A stretch of 64,000 bases of DNA from Pectinatus haikarae (GTDB taxonomy: Bacteria > Bacillota > Negativicutes > Selenomonadales > Selenomonadaceae), in contig NZ_WIQM01000008.1 of assembly GCF_015732185.1 (NCBI RefSeq), positions 527,164-591,163 on the forward strand, in the 5' to 3' direction. A program made the position numbers and the translations under genes. Under the pieces are notes generated by a model that worked only from the letters and a program-made list of their open reading frames with translations, did no database searches and was not told where the DNA came from. Of this stretch, positions 8,319 to 16,735 are shown in pieces. The first letter of the stretch is position 1. Every line of letters begins with the position of its first letter.

Positions 8319-8792
8319 ATGAATGAAAAATTTATAACCCAAACTAATTTTAATAGATCACTCTGCCGTGATTTTGTCAATTATATAAACCTGCACAGAC
8401 AGCTTTGGCTGTATATTGCAGTGCTTATTCTTATCAGTGTTCTGGAATATGCCAATAATCGTTCGGTAGAGCGCGTAGGCATGTTTATTATCGTAATGGT
8501 AACAATGTATTTCATATCGGGCTATATCAGTGCTTTTGTCCTGGCGAAAAGAAACGGTAAATTTTTGAAAATCCGTTTTTATGAACATCATATGTTTGTC
8601 GAAACGGAAAATAAACGTGAGAAAGTTACCTATGACACACTTAATAAAATTGTGGAGCGCGATAAGTATTTTTATTTATTTTTCACCAGAAACAGAGGTG
8701 CGTTTATCATTGAAAAAGCCGGCTTTGCAAAAGGATCAATGGATGAATTCAATGAATTCATCAAGACGCGGCTGTCAGTGAAAAGCAAATAG
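8319..8792 (+). CDS. YcxB-like membrane protein (second of tandem pair)
   Basis: 157 residues, same design as its upstream neighbour: an N-terminal region of about 28 residues, two membrane helices (about 30-42 and 51-72) and a C-terminal soluble domain with an FYEHHMFVE strand followed by YFYLFFTRNRGAFII, matching the position of YLFVFTKGPDAVMYV in the first copy. Divergence is large, so this is an old duplication. 26 bp after the first copy and 12 bp before the carbonic anhydrase gene; all three probably form one operon. Function unknown. Confidence 0.7.
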   Translation: MNEKFITQTNFNRSLCRDFVNYINLHRQLWLYIAVLILISVLEYANNRSVERVGMFIIVMVTMYFISGYISAFVLAKRNGKFLKIRFYEHHMFVETENKREKVTYDTLNKIVERDKYFYLFFTRNRGAFIIEKAGFAKGSMDEFNEFIKTRLSVKSK

Positions 8793-8804
8793 GGAGGTTA
8801 TCTT

Positions 8805-9350
8805 ATGAATATTGTTGACGAAATCATTCGGGCCAATGTAAGCTTTCTGCAGAAAAATCATCCTGTAAAGTTGGATAAAATTCCCAGATGGAAAACAGCA
8901 ATAGTTACCTGCATGGATACACGTCTTGTTAATTTACTGGAGTCGGCTGCGGGCATTGAGCGCGGCGATGTGAAAATGATAAAAATAGCGGGCAATGTCG
9001 TCGGCAGGGGATTAAATGACGTAATAAAAAGTTTGATGGTGTGTGTTTATGAACTGCAGGTGCGGGAAATAATTGTCATTGGTCACTATGAATGCGGCAT
9101 GGAAAAAACTTCTTCTGAAAGTATGGCAGAACATATGCGTGAGCGGGGCATAAACGAAGATATCATCGCAGATATAAAACCGACACTTAAAAATTGGGCA
9201 GATTTGTTCTGCCGTCCTGAGCAGAATGTGATAGATTCCGTAAATAATATAAGGAACTGCAAATATTTGCCTGCTGATATACCGGTGCATGGTTTTATAA
9301 TACATCCGGCGACTGGTAAGTTGGATCTCATCGCAGGCGGGAGCGAATAG
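8805..9350 (+). CDS. Beta-class carbonic anhydrase
   Basis: Zinc enzyme interconverting CO2 and bicarbonate, cytoplasmic. 181 residues. The zinc ligands are visible as C36 in CMDTR (with the D38/R40 dyad), and H94 and C97 in GHYECGM; GNVVGRG precedes them as in short beta-class enzymes. AGGGAGG lies ten bases upstream of the start. Bicarbonate supply for carboxylations such as purine synthesis is a plausible role. It is the last gene of the unit, with a strong terminator behind it. Confidence 0.93.
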   Translation: MNIVDEIIRANVSFLQKNHPVKLDKIPRWKTAIVTCMDTRLVNLLESAAGIERGDVKMIKIAGNVVGRGLNDVIKSLMVCVYELQVREIIVIGHYECGMEKTSSESMAEHMRERGINEDIIADIKPTLKNWADLFCRPEQNVIDSVNNIRNCKYLPADIPVHGFIIHPATGKLDLIAGGSE

Positions 9351-9375
9351 ATAAATATATTTTTGTGCCGAAATA

Positions 9376-9423
9376 CCACCCATGAGTCGGGTTCAAAAAC
9401 TGACTCATGGGTGGCATTTTTAT
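9376..9423 (+). terminator. Terminator after carbonic anhydrase
   Basis: 13-bp perfect stem CCACCCATGAGTC/GACTCATGGGTGG with a 13-nt loop and a T-rich tail. Separates convergent transcription from the lct operon. Confidence 0.85.
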
Positions 9424-9431
9424 AATACTTT

Positions 9432-10832
9432 TTACTGACAAACCTTGCAGGGATTCAAAATATTGAGCGGATCAAAAGCTTTTTTGATCCCTTTCATGAT
9501 CTGTATGGCTTCTTCCGGCATGGATTTTTTCAGGTATTCTTTTTTTGCGTAGCCTATGCCGTGTTCTCCTGAAACGCTTCCTTTAAGGCTGTGGGCTTTC
9601 TGGTACATTTTTCCCATTGTCATTTCCAGGGTTTTTTCCCATTGTTCTTCTGTCATATCATCTTTGAGGATGTAGGCGTGCAGGTTGCCATCTCCTGCGT
9701 GCCCGAAGCATTTTATTCTTGTGCCTGTTTGTTTTTGCAGCTGGTGGATGTATTCGACGAGGTCGTTGACGCTGCTGCGCGGTACTACTACGTCTACTTC
9801 GTCCATGGCCGTGGTGGAGCTTTTTATTGCTTCAAGGAATGCTCCTCTTGCTTTCCAGATGGCTTCGGCTCTTTCGTCGGTGTCGGCTATGAGCAGGTCG
9901 GTCGCTCCCTGTTCAAGGCAGATGTGTGCCACAGAGTCATAGTAGGAGGCTATTTCTTCCATCGTGCCTCCGTCGAATTTGAGCAGCAGGTAGGCGTCCG
10001 CCTGGTTGTCCGGGAATTTTCTGCCGAGGTATTCTTCGGCGTCTTTTATTACTTCTTTTTCCATGAATTCTATTGCGGTGGGGATGGCTTTGGATTTTAT
10101 GATGGGGGGGACGGCGCTTATTGCTTGTTCAAGTGTAGGGAAGGGGACGAGCAGGCTGACGTTTTTTTGGGGCAGGGGCAAAAGCCGCAGGATCGCTTTG
10201 GTGATGATCGCCAGTGTTCCTTCCGAGCCTACTATAAGGTCTTTTAAGGCATAGCCGGAGCTGTTTTTTACTGTTTTGCCGCCCAGTGTCATTATTGTTC
10301 CGTCGGCAAGGACTATTTCAAGGCCGCGGATATAGTCGCGGGTGACGCCGAATTTGACGGCTCGCATTCCTCCGGCATTGGTGCTGATGTTGCCGCCTAT
10401 AGTTGCTGATTTTTCTCCCGGGTCCGGCGGGTAGAAATAGCCTCTTTTTTCTACGTATTCGGCAAGTTCCATGAGCAGTACTCCCGGTTCTACGGTGAGG
10501 GTGAGGTTTTGCTCATCAAGTTCTATGAAGTGGTTCATGAGGGTGGTGTCGAGCAGGATACCCTGCTCGACAGCCACCGCGGCGCCTACAAGTCCTGTGC
10601 CGGCACCTCTCGGGGTCACGGGGATGTTGTTTTTATTTGCGTAGGCGAGGATCTTGGATATTTCTTCCGCAGCCGCGGCTTTTATGACCAGTTCCGGATA
10701 ATGGCGTCCCGCACTCAGTTCGTCATGGCTGTATTCTTCATTGATTTCTTTTTGCCAGAGGATTCTTTCTCTGCCCGTTATTTCGCTCAGGTTCCGGAGG
10801 TCTTCTTCGGTTATTTGTTTATAAGGTGTCAT
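9432..10832 (-). CDS. lctD: FAD-linked D-lactate/glycolate dehydrogenase subunit (LctD/GlcD type)
   Basis: Flavoprotein of the VAO/PCMH family that oxidises lactate to pyruvate. 466 residues. The FAD-binding PRGAGTGLVGAAV is near residue 74, DPGEKSATIGGNISTNAGG is near 137-155, and the C-terminal substrate domain has HAGDGNLHAYIL and SGEHGIGYAKKEYL. Its start ATG overlaps the etfA stop in an ATGA quartet, so translation is coupled. With etfB and etfA upstream this matches the Acetobacterium-type LctBCD complex, in which lactate oxidation by NAD+ is driven by co-oxidation of reduced ferredoxin. Plain GlcD function is the alternative. Confidence 0.9.
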   Translation of the reverse strand: MTPYKQITEEDLRNLSEITGRERILWQKEINEEYSHDELSAGRHYPELVIKAAAAEEISKILAYANKNNIPVTPRGAGTGLVGAAVAVEQGILLDTTLMNHFIELDEQNLTLTVEPGVLLMELAEYVEKRGYFYPPDPGEKSATIGGNISTNAGGMRAVKFGVTRDYIRGLEIVLADGTIMTLGGKTVKNSSGYALKDLIVGSEGTLAIITKAILRLLPLPQKNVSLLVPFPTLEQAISAVPPIIKSKAIPTAIEFMEKEVIKDAEEYLGRKFPDNQADAYLLLKFDGGTMEEIASYYDSVAHICLEQGATDLLIADTDERAEAIWKARGAFLEAIKSSTTAMDEVDVVVPRSSVNDLVEYIHQLQKQTGTRIKCFGHAGDGNLHAYILKDDMTEEQWEKTLEMTMGKMYQKAHSLKGSVSGEHGIGYAKKEYLKKSMPEEAIQIMKGIKKAFDPLNILNPCKVCQ

Positions 10833-12025
10833 AGTGCTTTTCCCCCTGTCTTTATTTTTTGGATCAGCTCGGGGATCACGTCGTAAATATCTGCTTTTAC
10901 CGCATAGTTTGCCGTCTTGAAGATGGCAGCTTTAGGGTCATTGTTTATGGCAAAGATGGTGTCGGCATGGTTCATGCCCGCCACAAACTGGACTGAACCG
11001 GATACTCCGCAGGTAATGATAAGTTTTGGTCTTACTGTGCGTCCGCTGAGTCCTATTTGCTTTTTGGGGTCCATCCAGCCCGCCTCTACCAGCGGTCTTG
11101 TGGAGGCTGTCTGTCCTCCCAGCAGGTCGGCCAGTTCTTCGAGCATTTTCAGGTCGTCCTTTTTTTTGATGCCGCGTCCGGCAACGACAATGACATCTGC
11201 TCCGTCTATTGTTTTTTCTTTTGGTTTTTTGGTGACGCCGAGCACCTGAATGCGGCTTTTCAGTTTTTCGTCGCTTATGGCAAGCTCATGTACCGTTCCC
11301 GTTGCCGTGTCGCTCCATTTGGGAGCGTCCATTATCTTATAGCGCACGGTAGCCATCTGCGGTCTTGTGTTCGGGGTGAGTATCTCGGCCATAATATTGC
11401 CGCCGAAGGCCGGACGTATCTGAACAAGATCGGTGTTTTCTTTTATGTCAAGGATGGTGCAGTCCGCCGTAAGACCTGTGCCGAAACGTGCCGCTACGCG
11501 CGGAGCCAGCTGTCTTCCCACCGGTGTGGCACCCACGAGAATGGCTGCGGGTTTTATTTTGGTGATGAATTCTTCAAAGACACTGGTATATGCTTCGATT
11601 TTAAAGTATTCCAGCTGTGATTTATCACAGATATATACTTTATCCGCTCCGTAGTGCAGAAGCTCTTCGGCCTTATGCTTTATACCGCTTCCTATGAAAA
11701 GCGCGTAAACAGGCTGTTTTATTTTTCCTGCCAGTTCTTTTGCTTTTCCCAGCAATTCATATGTTACGGGATGGATCGATCCGTCCACATGGTCCACGTA
11801 GACGGCTATGCCCCGCCATTTTGTTTTATCGATCTGCGGTGCCTTTTTATCTTCTACATATTCTATTGCCCCTTTGGGGCCCTTCTTTTCACACAGCCTG
11901 CACATGCGGCAGCCTGCATTTATGCTCAGCCGGCCGTCTTTTTCCTGCATAGCGCCGAACGGACAGATCATTGCCAGTGCTTTGGCATCCGTTATCTTTT
12001 CCTGATGAATCAATAGTTTTGCCAT
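10829..12025 (-). CDS. lctC: Electron-transfer flavoprotein alpha subunit with N-terminal Fe-S segment (LctC type)
   Basis: EtfA subunit binding FAD. 398 residues, longer than housekeeping EtfA because of a 60-residue ferredoxin-like N-terminus. Four cysteines there (C21, then C39, C42 and C45 in GCRMCRLC) could hold one [4Fe-4S] cluster. The body carries AILVGATPVGRQLAPRVAARFGTGL and the C-terminal FAD site GLSGRTVRPKLIITCGVSGS. The iron-sulfur extension is typical of EtfA partners in bifurcating lactate dehydrogenase complexes. GAGGG upstream supports the start. Eleven bases after etfB. Confidence 0.92.
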   Translation of the reverse strand: MAKLLIHQEKITDAKALAMICPFGAMQEKDGRLSINAGCRMCRLCEKKGPKGAIEYVEDKKAPQIDKTKWRGIAVYVDHVDGSIHPVTYELLGKAKELAGKIKQPVYALFIGSGIKHKAEELLHYGADKVYICDKSQLEYFKIEAYTSVFEEFITKIKPAAILVGATPVGRQLAPRVAARFGTGLTADCTILDIKENTDLVQIRPAFGGNIMAEILTPNTRPQMATVRYKIMDAPKWSDTATGTVHELAISDEKLKSRIQVLGVTKKPKEKTIDGADVIVVAGRGIKKKDDLKMLEELADLLGGQTASTRPLVEAGWMDPKKQIGLSGRTVRPKLIITCGVSGSVQFVAGMNHADTIFAINNDPKAAIFKTANYAVKADIYDVIPELIQKIKTGGKAL

Positions 12026-12036
12026 GGTTTTTCCCT

Positions 12037-12831
12037 CTATCCCGCTATGAATTTTTTCTGCTTTAAGGTGGTGTATATCTTCTGCGCCAGTTCCCTGCTC
12101 GTTCCCTCCAAATGCTCCTGCACCTTATCGCTTATCGGAGGAAAGATCCGCTGCACACTCGTCGGCGAACCCGTCAGACCGTACTTTTCTTCATCCTTAT
12201 CTTCCATATCACTGAAAGTATATATATCTATATCCTTTTTCATTGTCTGCTGCTTGCGAAGATAAGAAGGAAGCCGCGGCTGGCAGATATCCTTGTTTAC
12301 TGTCAGCAGACAGGGAAAAGCTGCCTTTATCGTTTCTATATCATGCGGCATATCCATATCCACTATGATACTGCCTTGTTCGGCCTTTTCGATCCTCTGG
12401 ACATTGCAGACACTCGGTATATCCAGCAGCTCTGCCACTTCCGGTCCTACCTGTGCCGTATCTCCGTCTGTCGTCTGCAGCCCGCACAAAATAACATCAA
12501 AACTGCCGAACCTCCTTATACCCTGGGACAGCGTCCGGCTCGTTGCCAGCACATCCGCTCCGCCAAACTTCCTGTCCGTTATGAGCGCCCCGTTATCCGC
12601 ACCCATCGCAAAAGCCTCGTACAAAACAGCCTTTGCCTGCGGCGGACCCATTGTGATAACGCTTACTGTACCGCCGTACTTCTCCTTGAGTCTCAGCCCC
12701 GTCTCCAGCGCGTACAGATCATACGGATTCATCTTGCTGTCCGTCCCGTTCCTTTTCAGCACTCCTGTCTTTTCATCCACTTCCACCTTGTTCGTTCCCG
12801 GTACTTGCTTTATGCATACTAGTATTTTCAT
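12037..12831 (-). CDS. lctB: Electron-transfer flavoprotein beta subunit (LctB type)
   Basis: EtfB subunit, which in bifurcating Etfs binds the bifurcating FAD and NAD(H). 264 residues from the chosen start, opening with the family signature MKILVCIKQVPGTNKVEVD. ITMGPPQAK, AMGADNGALITD and the GLQTTDGDTAQVGPEVAE block, which forms the nucleotide-binding signature, are present. The ATG at 12831 has GGAG nine bases upstream; an ATG 15 bp further 5' would start inside that ribosome site. First gene of the lctBCD operon, with a promoter at 12892-12920. Confidence 0.92.
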   Translation of the reverse strand: MKILVCIKQVPGTNKVEVDEKTGVLKRNGTDSKMNPYDLYALETGLRLKEKYGGTVSVITMGPPQAKAVLYEAFAMGADNGALITDRKFGGADVLATSRTLSQGIRRFGSFDVILCGLQTTDGDTAQVGPEVAELLDIPSVCNVQRIEKAEQGSIIVDMDMPHDIETIKAAFPCLLTVNKDICQPRLPSYLRKQQTMKKDIDIYTFSDMEDKDEEKYGLTGSPTSVQRIFPPISDKVQEHLEGTSRELAQKIYTTLKQKKFIAG

Positions 12832-13179
12832 TTTTCTTCTCTCCATAAATGAATTTTACCTTACTGTAATGCTATTTCTTTATCTATCGCAATTGTAACA
12901 AGTTCATAAAAAATTGTAAATAAAGTGAAAAACATAACTAGTGAAGCTTTTTATTATGGATAGAAAGTGTTAATTTTGTAGATATGAAATCTTAAAAATT
13001 ATATTATTTTGCATAAGTTTAAAAAGTATATTATAATAAATATTTGAATATGAATGCTTATCTTTGCGATTTTTATTTGTAAACTGGTTGCTTGCATTTT
13101 CAGGTGATTCTGCCTTGTTATAAAAAGTACAGCTGCTGACAACTCCAGATCGAAAATTTTCATCCGAAAGGCTCAGATA
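12832..13179. other. Divergent intergenic region between lct operon and yybS
   Basis: 348 bp without a gene. The lct promoter lies at 12892-12920. The rest is very AT-rich, and I see no clear promoter for yybS and no known RNA motif. Confidence 0.6.
12892..12920 (-). promoter_or_regulatory. Promoter of lctBCD
   Basis: Minus strand TTTACA (12920-12915), 17-bp spacer, TACAAT (12897-12892), about 55 bp before the EtfB start. Confidence 0.65.
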
Positions 13180-14136
13180 ATGGCAAATTACACGACTCGT
13201 CCGCTTATTGAAGGTGCGATGCTTACAGCTGTTACCGTTATTATGGCAATAATGGGAACAGCTCTGCCTATGTTTTTCTTTCTCGTTTATATTTTACCTG
13301 TTCCCATAGCGATAAATATTTTCAGACATGGTCTGCGTTGGGGAGTTATTTCTATTGTTGCTTCCAGCTTGATAGCAGGCATGGTTTTTGGTATTTATTC
13401 TTTTTTGTCTGTGCTGACCGTGACGCTGTTTGTCAGTCCCGCTCTGGGGATGGGTTTCAACCGTTTTTCACCTACGAAGAATCTTATTTTTGCGATGATT
13501 GCATCTGTGCTTTCTGTGCTGATAGCGCTTGGGGCTGCGTTTTTTTTGATGAAAGTGGATTTTTTTCAGGATATGCAGACGATACTTAATTCTGCAACAG
13601 AGTCATCGATTGAAATGTACAAGTCGATGGGGCTGGCTGATGCCGATATTCAGTCCCGTACCGAACAGATTAGAGCAGTGATGAAGCTTATAGCACTGTC
13701 ATTGCCTGCCGGAATAGCACTTTCAGCTGTTGGCAGTGCTTTAATAAATTTTCTTTTGACACATCGGCTTTTAAAGCGGCTTGGTGAAAAAAATCTTGAG
13801 GGACTGCCGCCGTTTGCAAACTGGCGGATGCCGATAGTGTTCTTATTTTTGTTTGGTTTTTCCCTGATTGGCATGTATTGGGGTAATACTCGCGGCGTTG
13901 AAATGCTGTACAATGTGTCCTTTAATATCAACTATTTTGCATCCATGTTCTGCCGTCTGCAGGGACTTTCGCTTTTATATTGCGGCTTGCAGCATTTTAA
14001 GCTGCCTGCGCTCCCCAAGATTTTGATAATGGTTTTTGTTGTTTTTACTCCCTTTATGGAAATTCTTATGTATGCAGGGCTGTTCGATATGATTTTTGAT
14101 TATAGGGCCCGCCTTTCCAAAAGAGGCAGTAATTAG
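13180..14136 (+). CDS. yybS: YybS-like DUF2232 integral membrane protein
   Basis: Polytopic membrane protein of the DUF2232/YybS family, function unknown. 318 residues with about eight hydrophobic segments; the first pair lies at roughly 12-45 and the last near 285-305. An acidic loop at about 130-165 carries SATESSIEMYKSMG. Directly upstream of gdpP (yybT) and rplI, the conserved Firmicutes order, which is the main support for the name. The AAAGG lies about eleven bases upstream of the ATG. Confidence 0.82.
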   Translation: MANYTTRPLIEGAMLTAVTVIMAIMGTALPMFFFLVYILPVPIAINIFRHGLRWGVISIVASSLIAGMVFGIYSFLSVLTVTLFVSPALGMGFNRFSPTKNLIFAMIASVLSVLIALGAAFFLMKVDFFQDMQTILNSATESSIEMYKSMGLADADIQSRTEQIRAVMKLIALSLPAGIALSAVGSALINFLLTHRLLKRLGEKNLEGLPPFANWRMPIVFLFLFGFSLIGMYWGNTRGVEMLYNVSFNINYFASMFCRLQGLSLLYCGLQHFKLPALPKILIMVFVVFTPFMEILMYAGLFDMIFDYRARLSKRGSN

Positions 14137-14151
14137 TTAAGGAGTATGAAT

Positions 14152-16185
14152 ATGCCGCGCAGATTATCATCATGGATTGACATTTGCATTACACTTGTCA
14201 TTATTGCCGGACTTCTTTTAACGCTTTTGTGCTACAATATATACTTGGCAGTGGCCGGGCTTTTATTGTTGATATGTCTTTTACTGTTTTTGCGGGAACG
14301 TAATCATGACCGGCAAAATGCATTGGCCGATTATTATCATAATGTGATAAAAAATGTGAATGAGTTATCTAATCTGGCGCTTGATCAGCTGCCTCAGGTT
14401 ATTCTCATTGTGGATCGCGACAGTCGTCTTGAATGGCACAATGATGAGCTGATAAGATGGCTGGGCAGGGAACCTGAGCTGGGAATTGTCATTCATAAAT
14501 TCTGGCCCAGTCTTAATCTTGATCCTTTTTGGGGGCAGACCGGGGAAACTATATTCAGCAATAATAATAAATTCTACCTGCTGAAGTATAGACCTGTATC
14601 CACTAATACTGATCTTAACGGTCTTATGGCACTTTATATTTCTGATGTGACAAAAGTAGAAGAGTTTAAACGTAATACGGCGGCTCATGCTATACTTTTC
14701 GGGTATATTCAGATAGATAATTATGACGATGCTATGCAGGGTCTCAGTGAAGCACAGCGTACATCTATTTTGTTTGAGGCAAACAGCATACTCGATAAAT
14801 GGGCTCATTCACTTAGGGCACTATTGCGTCGTCTTGATGATGATCTTTATATAGTAATTCTTGAGCATCAGTCTCTTGATCTGGCTATAGCGGATAAATT
14901 TGATGTGCTTGATCGTATCCGAGCCATGCGCGGTCCTAATAAATTCCCTATAACATTGAGTATCAGCCTAGTACAGACTCGCGAAGGGATGTCGATGGAG
15001 GAACTGGGAGCACTTGCACAATCAAATCTTGATTTGGTTCTTGGTCGCGGCGGTGACCAGGTAGCTATAAATATTGACAGTAAGGTCAAATTTTTTGGTG
15101 GCAAGACCAAGGCTGTGGAAAAGCATACTCGTGTGAAATCACGTGTTGTTGCCCATGCCATAGGGGAAATAATCGAAAAGGCCGACATCGTTTTTGTTAT
15201 GGGGCACCACAATGAAGATTTTGACAGTTTGGGTGCTGCCATCGGTGTAGCTGCTATGGCAAAATTCATGGAAAAAGAAGTCCATATTATTCTGAGTGAT
15301 ATGAATGAGGGCATTGATAAATTTGCCGAACTCATCAAGGACAGCCCTGATTATGCAGGTATGTTTATCACCGAAGAGGAAGCCCTTAATTTGACAGCGA
15401 TAAATCCGGCCCTTTTTGTTGTCGACACACATATTCCTCATCTTGTAGCCGGACAATCATTGCTGCAAAATACCAAGGATGTAGTTGTTATTGATCATCA
15501 TCGCCGTTCTGAGAATGTAATTCAGAATTCTCTTTTGATCTATATAGAACCTTCGTCATCATCTACAAGTGAGCTTGTTACAGAGCTGCTTATGTATTTC
15601 AGCGAAGATCCCTTGATCTCACGTATCGATGCAACGGCATTATATGCTGGAATTATTGTTGACACGAAAAATTTTCAGGTTCAGACAGGTGTGCGTACTT
15701 TTGATGCAGTCGCTTATTTGCGGCGTAATGGCGCTGATCCTCAACTTGTCAGCCAGTTATTCCGTACGGATTATGCGACAAATCTCGTCAGAGCCAAGGC
15801 TATATCAAATTCCAAATTTTTTGAAGGCGGATTGGTTGTTTCGATTTGCCCTGATGATGCTCCAAATATTCAGATAGTCTCGGCACAAATAGCCGATTTT
15901 CTGCTCAGTATTGATCAAGCACGGATGAGCCTGGTATTTTTTCATTTGCTGCCAAACTCGATAGGCATATGCGCTCGTTCACTCGGTGAACTTAATGTTC
16001 AGATCCTTATGGAAGCTTTCGGCGGTGGCGGACATCTTAATGTTGCAGGTGCTCAGGTAAAAAATGGCAATCTGCAGGAAATAGAAGACAGGGCCGTTGA
16101 GTTAGCAAAAAAAATTATAAAAGAGGTTGATAATAATGAAAGTAATCCTCGTACAGGATCAGAAAAAGGTAGGGAAAAAAGGTGA
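14152..16185 (+). CDS. gdpP: Cyclic-di-AMP phosphodiesterase GdpP
   Basis: Membrane-bound enzyme hydrolysing c-di-AMP to pApA. 677 residues: two N-terminal membrane helices (about 10-48), a PAS-like domain around 70-160, a degenerate GGDEF domain around 170-300, then DHH and DHHA1 domains. Catalytic motifs visible: GHHNEDFDSLGAA (metal ligands), VIDHHRRSEN and GGGGHLNVAGAQV. ATG at 14152 has AGGAG seven bases ahead; the ATG six bases earlier is too close to it. Its last 16 codons overlap rplI by 50 nt. Confidence 0.95.
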   Translation: MPRRLSSWIDICITLVIIAGLLLTLLCYNIYLAVAGLLLLICLLLFLRERNHDRQNALADYYHNVIKNVNELSNLALDQLPQVILIVDRDSRLEWHNDELIRWLGREPELGIVIHKFWPSLNLDPFWGQTGETIFSNNNKFYLLKYRPVSTNTDLNGLMALYISDVTKVEEFKRNTAAHAILFGYIQIDNYDDAMQGLSEAQRTSILFEANSILDKWAHSLRALLRRLDDDLYIVILEHQSLDLAIADKFDVLDRIRAMRGPNKFPITLSISLVQTREGMSMEELGALAQSNLDLVLGRGGDQVAINIDSKVKFFGGKTKAVEKHTRVKSRVVAHAIGEIIEKADIVFVMGHHNEDFDSLGAAIGVAAMAKFMEKEVHIILSDMNEGIDKFAELIKDSPDYAGMFITEEEALNLTAINPALFVVDTHIPHLVAGQSLLQNTKDVVVIDHHRRSENVIQNSLLIYIEPSSSSTSELVTELLMYFSEDPLISRIDATALYAGIIVDTKNFQVQTGVRTFDAVAYLRRNGADPQLVSQLFRTDYATNLVRAKAISNSKFFEGGLVVSICPDDAPNIQIVSAQIADFLLSIDQARMSLVFFHLLPNSIGICARSLGELNVQILMEAFGGGGHLNVAGAQVKNGNLQEIEDRAVELAKKIIKEVDNNESNPRTGSEKGREKR

Positions 16186-16582
16186 TATTATTGAAGTATC
16201 AGAAGGATATGCGAGAAATTTCCTTTTCCCTAAAAATATAGCTATTGAAGCAACGAGCAATAATATAAACGTAGCTAAAGCAAAAAAGGGCTCTGCTGAA
16301 AGAAAACAGCAGCAGGCTACTGATGAAGCACGGCTGATGGCTGCACAGCTTGAAAAAGTAGAAGTCAGTATTTTGGTTCGCATCGGTGACGGCGGTAAAT
16401 TATTCGGTTCGGTGACAGGCAAGGATGTTGCAGATGCGCTGAAAAAAGATTTTAATATCGATATAGATAAGAGAAAGATCGATATAAGAGGCGAAGTAAA
16501 AGGTATTGGTGATTATGATGCCGTGATAAAGGTTCACCCTGCTATAACGGCAAAGATAAGGGTTCACATTCTCAGCGAATAA
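16136..16582 (+). CDS. rplI: 50S ribosomal protein L9
   Basis: Large-subunit protein that binds 23S rRNA domain V. 148 residues with the N-terminal signature MKVILVQDQKKVGKKGDIIEVSEGYARN and a C-terminal RNA-binding domain joined by a long helix (about residues 41-75, rich in Lys/Ala/Gln). Start at 16136 follows GAGG by eight bases. It begins inside the end of gdpP, so the two must share a transcript. Confidence 0.97.
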   Translation: MKVILVQDQKKVGKKGDIIEVSEGYARNFLFPKNIAIEATSNNINVAKAKKGSAERKQQQATDEARLMAAQLEKVEVSILVRIGDGGKLFGSVTGKDVADALKKDFNIDIDKRKIDIRGEVKGIGDYDAVIKVHPAITAKIRVHILSE

Positions 16583-16607
16583 TTCTGGCATATTTTCTGA
16601 CATAATG

Positions 16608-16688
16608 ACCCGCTCTGGAGCCCGCGCTTGTAAAAGCACTAAGTTCCGAGCGGGTTACTCATCATATAAATTCTCAATCGATGAGAAT
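16608..16688 (+). other. Paired hairpins between rplI and lon
   Basis: An 8-bp outer stem ACCCGCTC/GAGCGGGT (16608-16615 with 16648-16655) encloses a small GCTT/AAGC hairpin (16626-16637). A separate 7-bp hairpin ATTCTCA/TGAGAAT lies at 16670-16688. No T-run follows, so these are not ordinary terminators; RNA processing or a regulatory leader is possible. Confidence 0.4.
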
Positions 16689-16735
16689 AAATCGTGCACA
16701 TTTTTCTGCAACTATACTTTTGTAAAGGAACTATT

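Noticed and set aside
9591..10247. Long plus-strand ORFs over the lct operon
   Set aside because: They are antisense to lctD, have low-complexity Phe/Cys/Gly-rich products and no ribosome sites.
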